Source of the DNA: Asaia bogorensis
GTDB taxonomy: Bacteria > Pseudomonadota > Alphaproteobacteria > Acetobacterales > Acetobacteraceae
DNA: 6,887 nucleotides
Direction of reading: 5' to 3'
NCBI GenBank assembly: GCA_945871455.1
Contig: CAMBXJ010000232.1
Coordinates: forward strand, 1-6,887
Shown: positions 5,490 through 6,887 of the stretch, piece by piece
Layout of the letters: the number at the start of each line of letters is the position of its first letter
Position numbering within the stretch: position 1 is the stretch's first letter
Made by a program: the position numbers and the translations under genes
The notes under the pieces: model-generated
What the model saw: only the letters and a program-made list of their open reading frames with translations
Databases searched by the model: none
What the model was told of the DNA's origin: nothing

Positions 5490-6352
5490 AAGGCTATAAT
5501 TTCGCCTATCTGGATGAGCAGACGAAGCGGATGATCCGCAGAGCGCTGCTGAAGGCGGTGGCGATTCCGGGGCATCAGGTGCCGTTCGGGTCACGCGAAA
5601 TGCCGCTGCCCTATGGGTGGGGGACCGGCGGGATCCAGGTGACGGCCGCGGTGCTCGGCGCCAGCGACGTGCTGAAAGTGATCGACCAGGGCGCCGACGA
5701 TACCACCAACGCGGTTTCCATCCGCCGGTTCTTTGCCCGGACCGCGGGCGTGCGCACCACCACCGTGACCACGGAAGCAACGGTGATCCAGACCCGCCAC
5801 CGCATCCCGGAGACCCAACTGCGGGAGAACCAGATCATCGTGTATCAGGTGCCGCAGCCCGAGCCGCTGTCCCGGTTGGAACCCAGCCGGGTAGAGACGC
5901 GACGTATGCACGGCCTGTCGGACTACGGGTTGATGCATGTGAAACTGTATGAAGACATTGCTCGCTATGGGCAGATATCGATCAGCTACGACTACCCGGT
6001 GCTGGTGAACCGCCGCTATCTGATGTCGCCCAGCCCGATCCCGGCGTTCGACAATCCGAAGATGCACATGATGCCGGCCTTGCAGTTGTTCGGCGCCGGG
6101 CGGGAGAAGCGCATCTACGCGGTCCCCCCCTGGACCGAGGTGCGTTCGCTGGATTTCGAGGACCATCCGTTCCGCGCAATCAACGCGCCGCATCCATGCG
6201 GTTTGTGCGGCGCGACGGACTCCTATCTGGACGAGGTCATCACCGACGATCGCGGCGGGAGGATGTTCGTCTGCTCCGATACCGATCATTGTTCGGAACG
6301 CCAGGCGGCCGGACATGTCGGCGCCGATGGCTGGCGGGATGCGGCACAATGA
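5486..6352 (+). CDS. phnJ: Radical SAM C-P lyase PhnJ
   Basis: A 288-residue enzyme that breaks the C-P bond of ribose 1-methylphosphonate 5-phosphate, releasing the alkane and a cyclic ribose phosphate. The iron-sulfur motif CX2CX21CX5C is exact: Cys238, Cys241 and Cys263 are the expected [4Fe-4S] ligands and Cys269 (in CSDTDHC) is the thiyl-radical cysteine, matching E. coli Cys241, 244, 266 and 272. Gly29 in AIPGHQVPFG matches the E. coli glycyl-radical Gly32. Nearly the whole protein follows E. coli, for instance YNFAYLDEQTKRMIRRA (4-20), VIDQGADDTTNAVSIR (65-80) and DNPKMHMMPALQLFGAGREK (189-208). It starts three residues later than the E. coli protein. The ATG overlaps the phnI stop, AGGG lies 7 bp upstream, and the stop overlaps phnK. 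All catalytic residues are present. Confidence 0.98.
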   Translation: MKGYNFAYLDEQTKRMIRRALLKAVAIPGHQVPFGSREMPLPYGWGTGGIQVTAAVLGASDVLKVIDQGADDTTNAVSIRRFFARTAGVRTTTVTTEATVIQTRHRIPETQLRENQIIVYQVPQPEPLSRLEPSRVETRRMHGLSDYGLMHVKLYEDIARYGQISISYDYPVLVNRRYLMSPSPIPAFDNPKMHMMPALQLFGAGREKRIYAVPPWTEVRSLDFEDHPFRAINAPHPCGLCGATDSYLDEVITDDRGGRMFVCSDTDHCSERQAAGHVGADGWRDAAQ

Positions 6353-6887
6353 CCGACGAGACTCTGATTTCGGCCCGCGACCTGTCGCTGCGGTTCGGCG
6401 CGATCCCGGCTTTGATCGATGTCGAGATCGATTTGTGGCCGGGCGAGATGCTGGCCATTGTCGGCGAGTCCGGCTCCGGCAAGACGTCGTTGCTGAATGT
6501 GCTGTCGGGGCGGCTGGCTCCGGATGCGGGCGCGGTGTGGTATCGCGATCCGGTTGGACAGTTGCACGATGTCCATGCGATGCCGGCGCCGGCGCTGCGG
6601 ACCTTGCATCGGTCGGATTGGGGGTTCGTGCACCAGGACCCTCGCCAGAATCTGCGGATGAGTGTCTCGGCGGGCGGGAATGTCGGGGAACGGCTGATGG
6701 CCCGGGGTGCGCGCCATTATGGCGATATCCGCGCCCAGGCCATCGACTGGCTGGTGCAGGTGGAGATCGACGCCGACCGCATCGACGACCTGCCGCGCAC
6801 CTTCTCGGGCGGGATGCTGCAACGATTGCAGATTGCTCGCACTCTGGTGACGCATCCGCGGCTGGTGTTCATGGACGAACCGACGGG
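6349..6887 (+). CDS. phnK: C-P lyase ABC-type ATPase PhnK (partial, cut by window edge)
   Basis: The first 179 codons of an ABC-class nucleotide-binding protein; the family is usually about 250 residues, so roughly 70 are missing past the right edge. In order: Walker A GESGSGKT (39-46), Q-loop VHQDP with Gln96, signature FSGGMLQRLQIA (152-163) and Walker B LVFMDEPTG (172-180), at the very end. PhnK has no transport partner; it docks as a dimer on PhnJ in the core complex and its ATPase activity drives opening of the complex. Position directly after phnJ with an ATGA overlap, and the aromatic DWGFVHQDPRQNLRM (90-104) typical of PhnK, favour this over the related PhnL or a dipeptide transporter ATPase. 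Confidence 0.94.
   Translation, partial: MTDETLISARDLSLRFGAIPALIDVEIDLWPGEMLAIVGESGSGKTSLLNVLSGRLAPDAGAVWYRDPVGQLHDVHAMPAPALRTLHRSDWGFVHQDPRQNLRMSVSAGGNVGERLMARGARHYGDIRAQAIDWLVQVEIDADRIDDLPRTFSGGMLQRLQIARTLVTHPRLVFMDEPT

Noticed and set aside
4248..5780. A 510-codon open frame on the minus strand across phnI
   Set aside because: It lies opposite clear phnI and parts of phnH and phnJ. It is rich in Arg, Pro and Ser, as expected of the antisense of GC-rich genes, and resembles no protein family.

Overview
The window is a high-GC stretch of proteobacterial chromosome. It is dominated by the catabolic half of a carbon-phosphorus (C-P) lyase locus for phosphonate degradation. GC richness, strong NNG/NNC codon bias, ATGA stop/start overlaps and the protein flavour suggest an alphaproteobacterium. 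Acetobacteraceae or other Rhodospirillales is my guess, but the sequence does not prove a taxon.

Layout, left to right. Positions 1-232 hold no gene I can name: a small terminator-like hairpin, a possible promoter and a 10-bp palindrome. Positions 233-1015 (+) encode a class II aldolase/adducin-family protein, closed by a long hairpin at 1023-1057. A tRNA-Asn(GTT) with its own promoter and an encoded CCA lies at 1124-1198. On the minus strand follow phnM (1220-2371) and phnF (2384-3172, or to 3253 with an alternative start), reading phnF then phnM as one two-gene unit. A short divergent control region (about 3173-3274) carries a probable PhnF operator array. The plus-strand operon phnG-phnH-phnI-phnJ-phnK runs from 3275 to the right edge, where phnK is cut off.

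How the genes work together, from knowledge of the E. coli pathway. PhnG, PhnH, PhnI and PhnJ form the core complex. PhnI, with PhnG/PhnH (and PhnL, which would lie downstream), swaps adenine of ATP for the phosphonate. PhnM removes pyrophosphate from the resulting ribose triphosphate. PhnJ, a radical SAM enzyme, cleaves the C-P bond. PhnK is an ABC-type ATPase that docks on the core. PhnF, a GntR/HutC repressor, probably controls both divergent units. All catalytic motifs I could check in PhnI, PhnJ and PhnK are intact, so the system looks functional.

I found no wholly new system. The most unusual points are a three-site operator-like array with 8-bp periodicity, an in-frame 18-bp tandem repeat at the end of phnI just before the phnJ ribosome binding site, a divergent PhnM with an HGD instead of HTD metal motif encoded beside phnF, and a faint repeat linking tRNA-Asn to the end of phnM.
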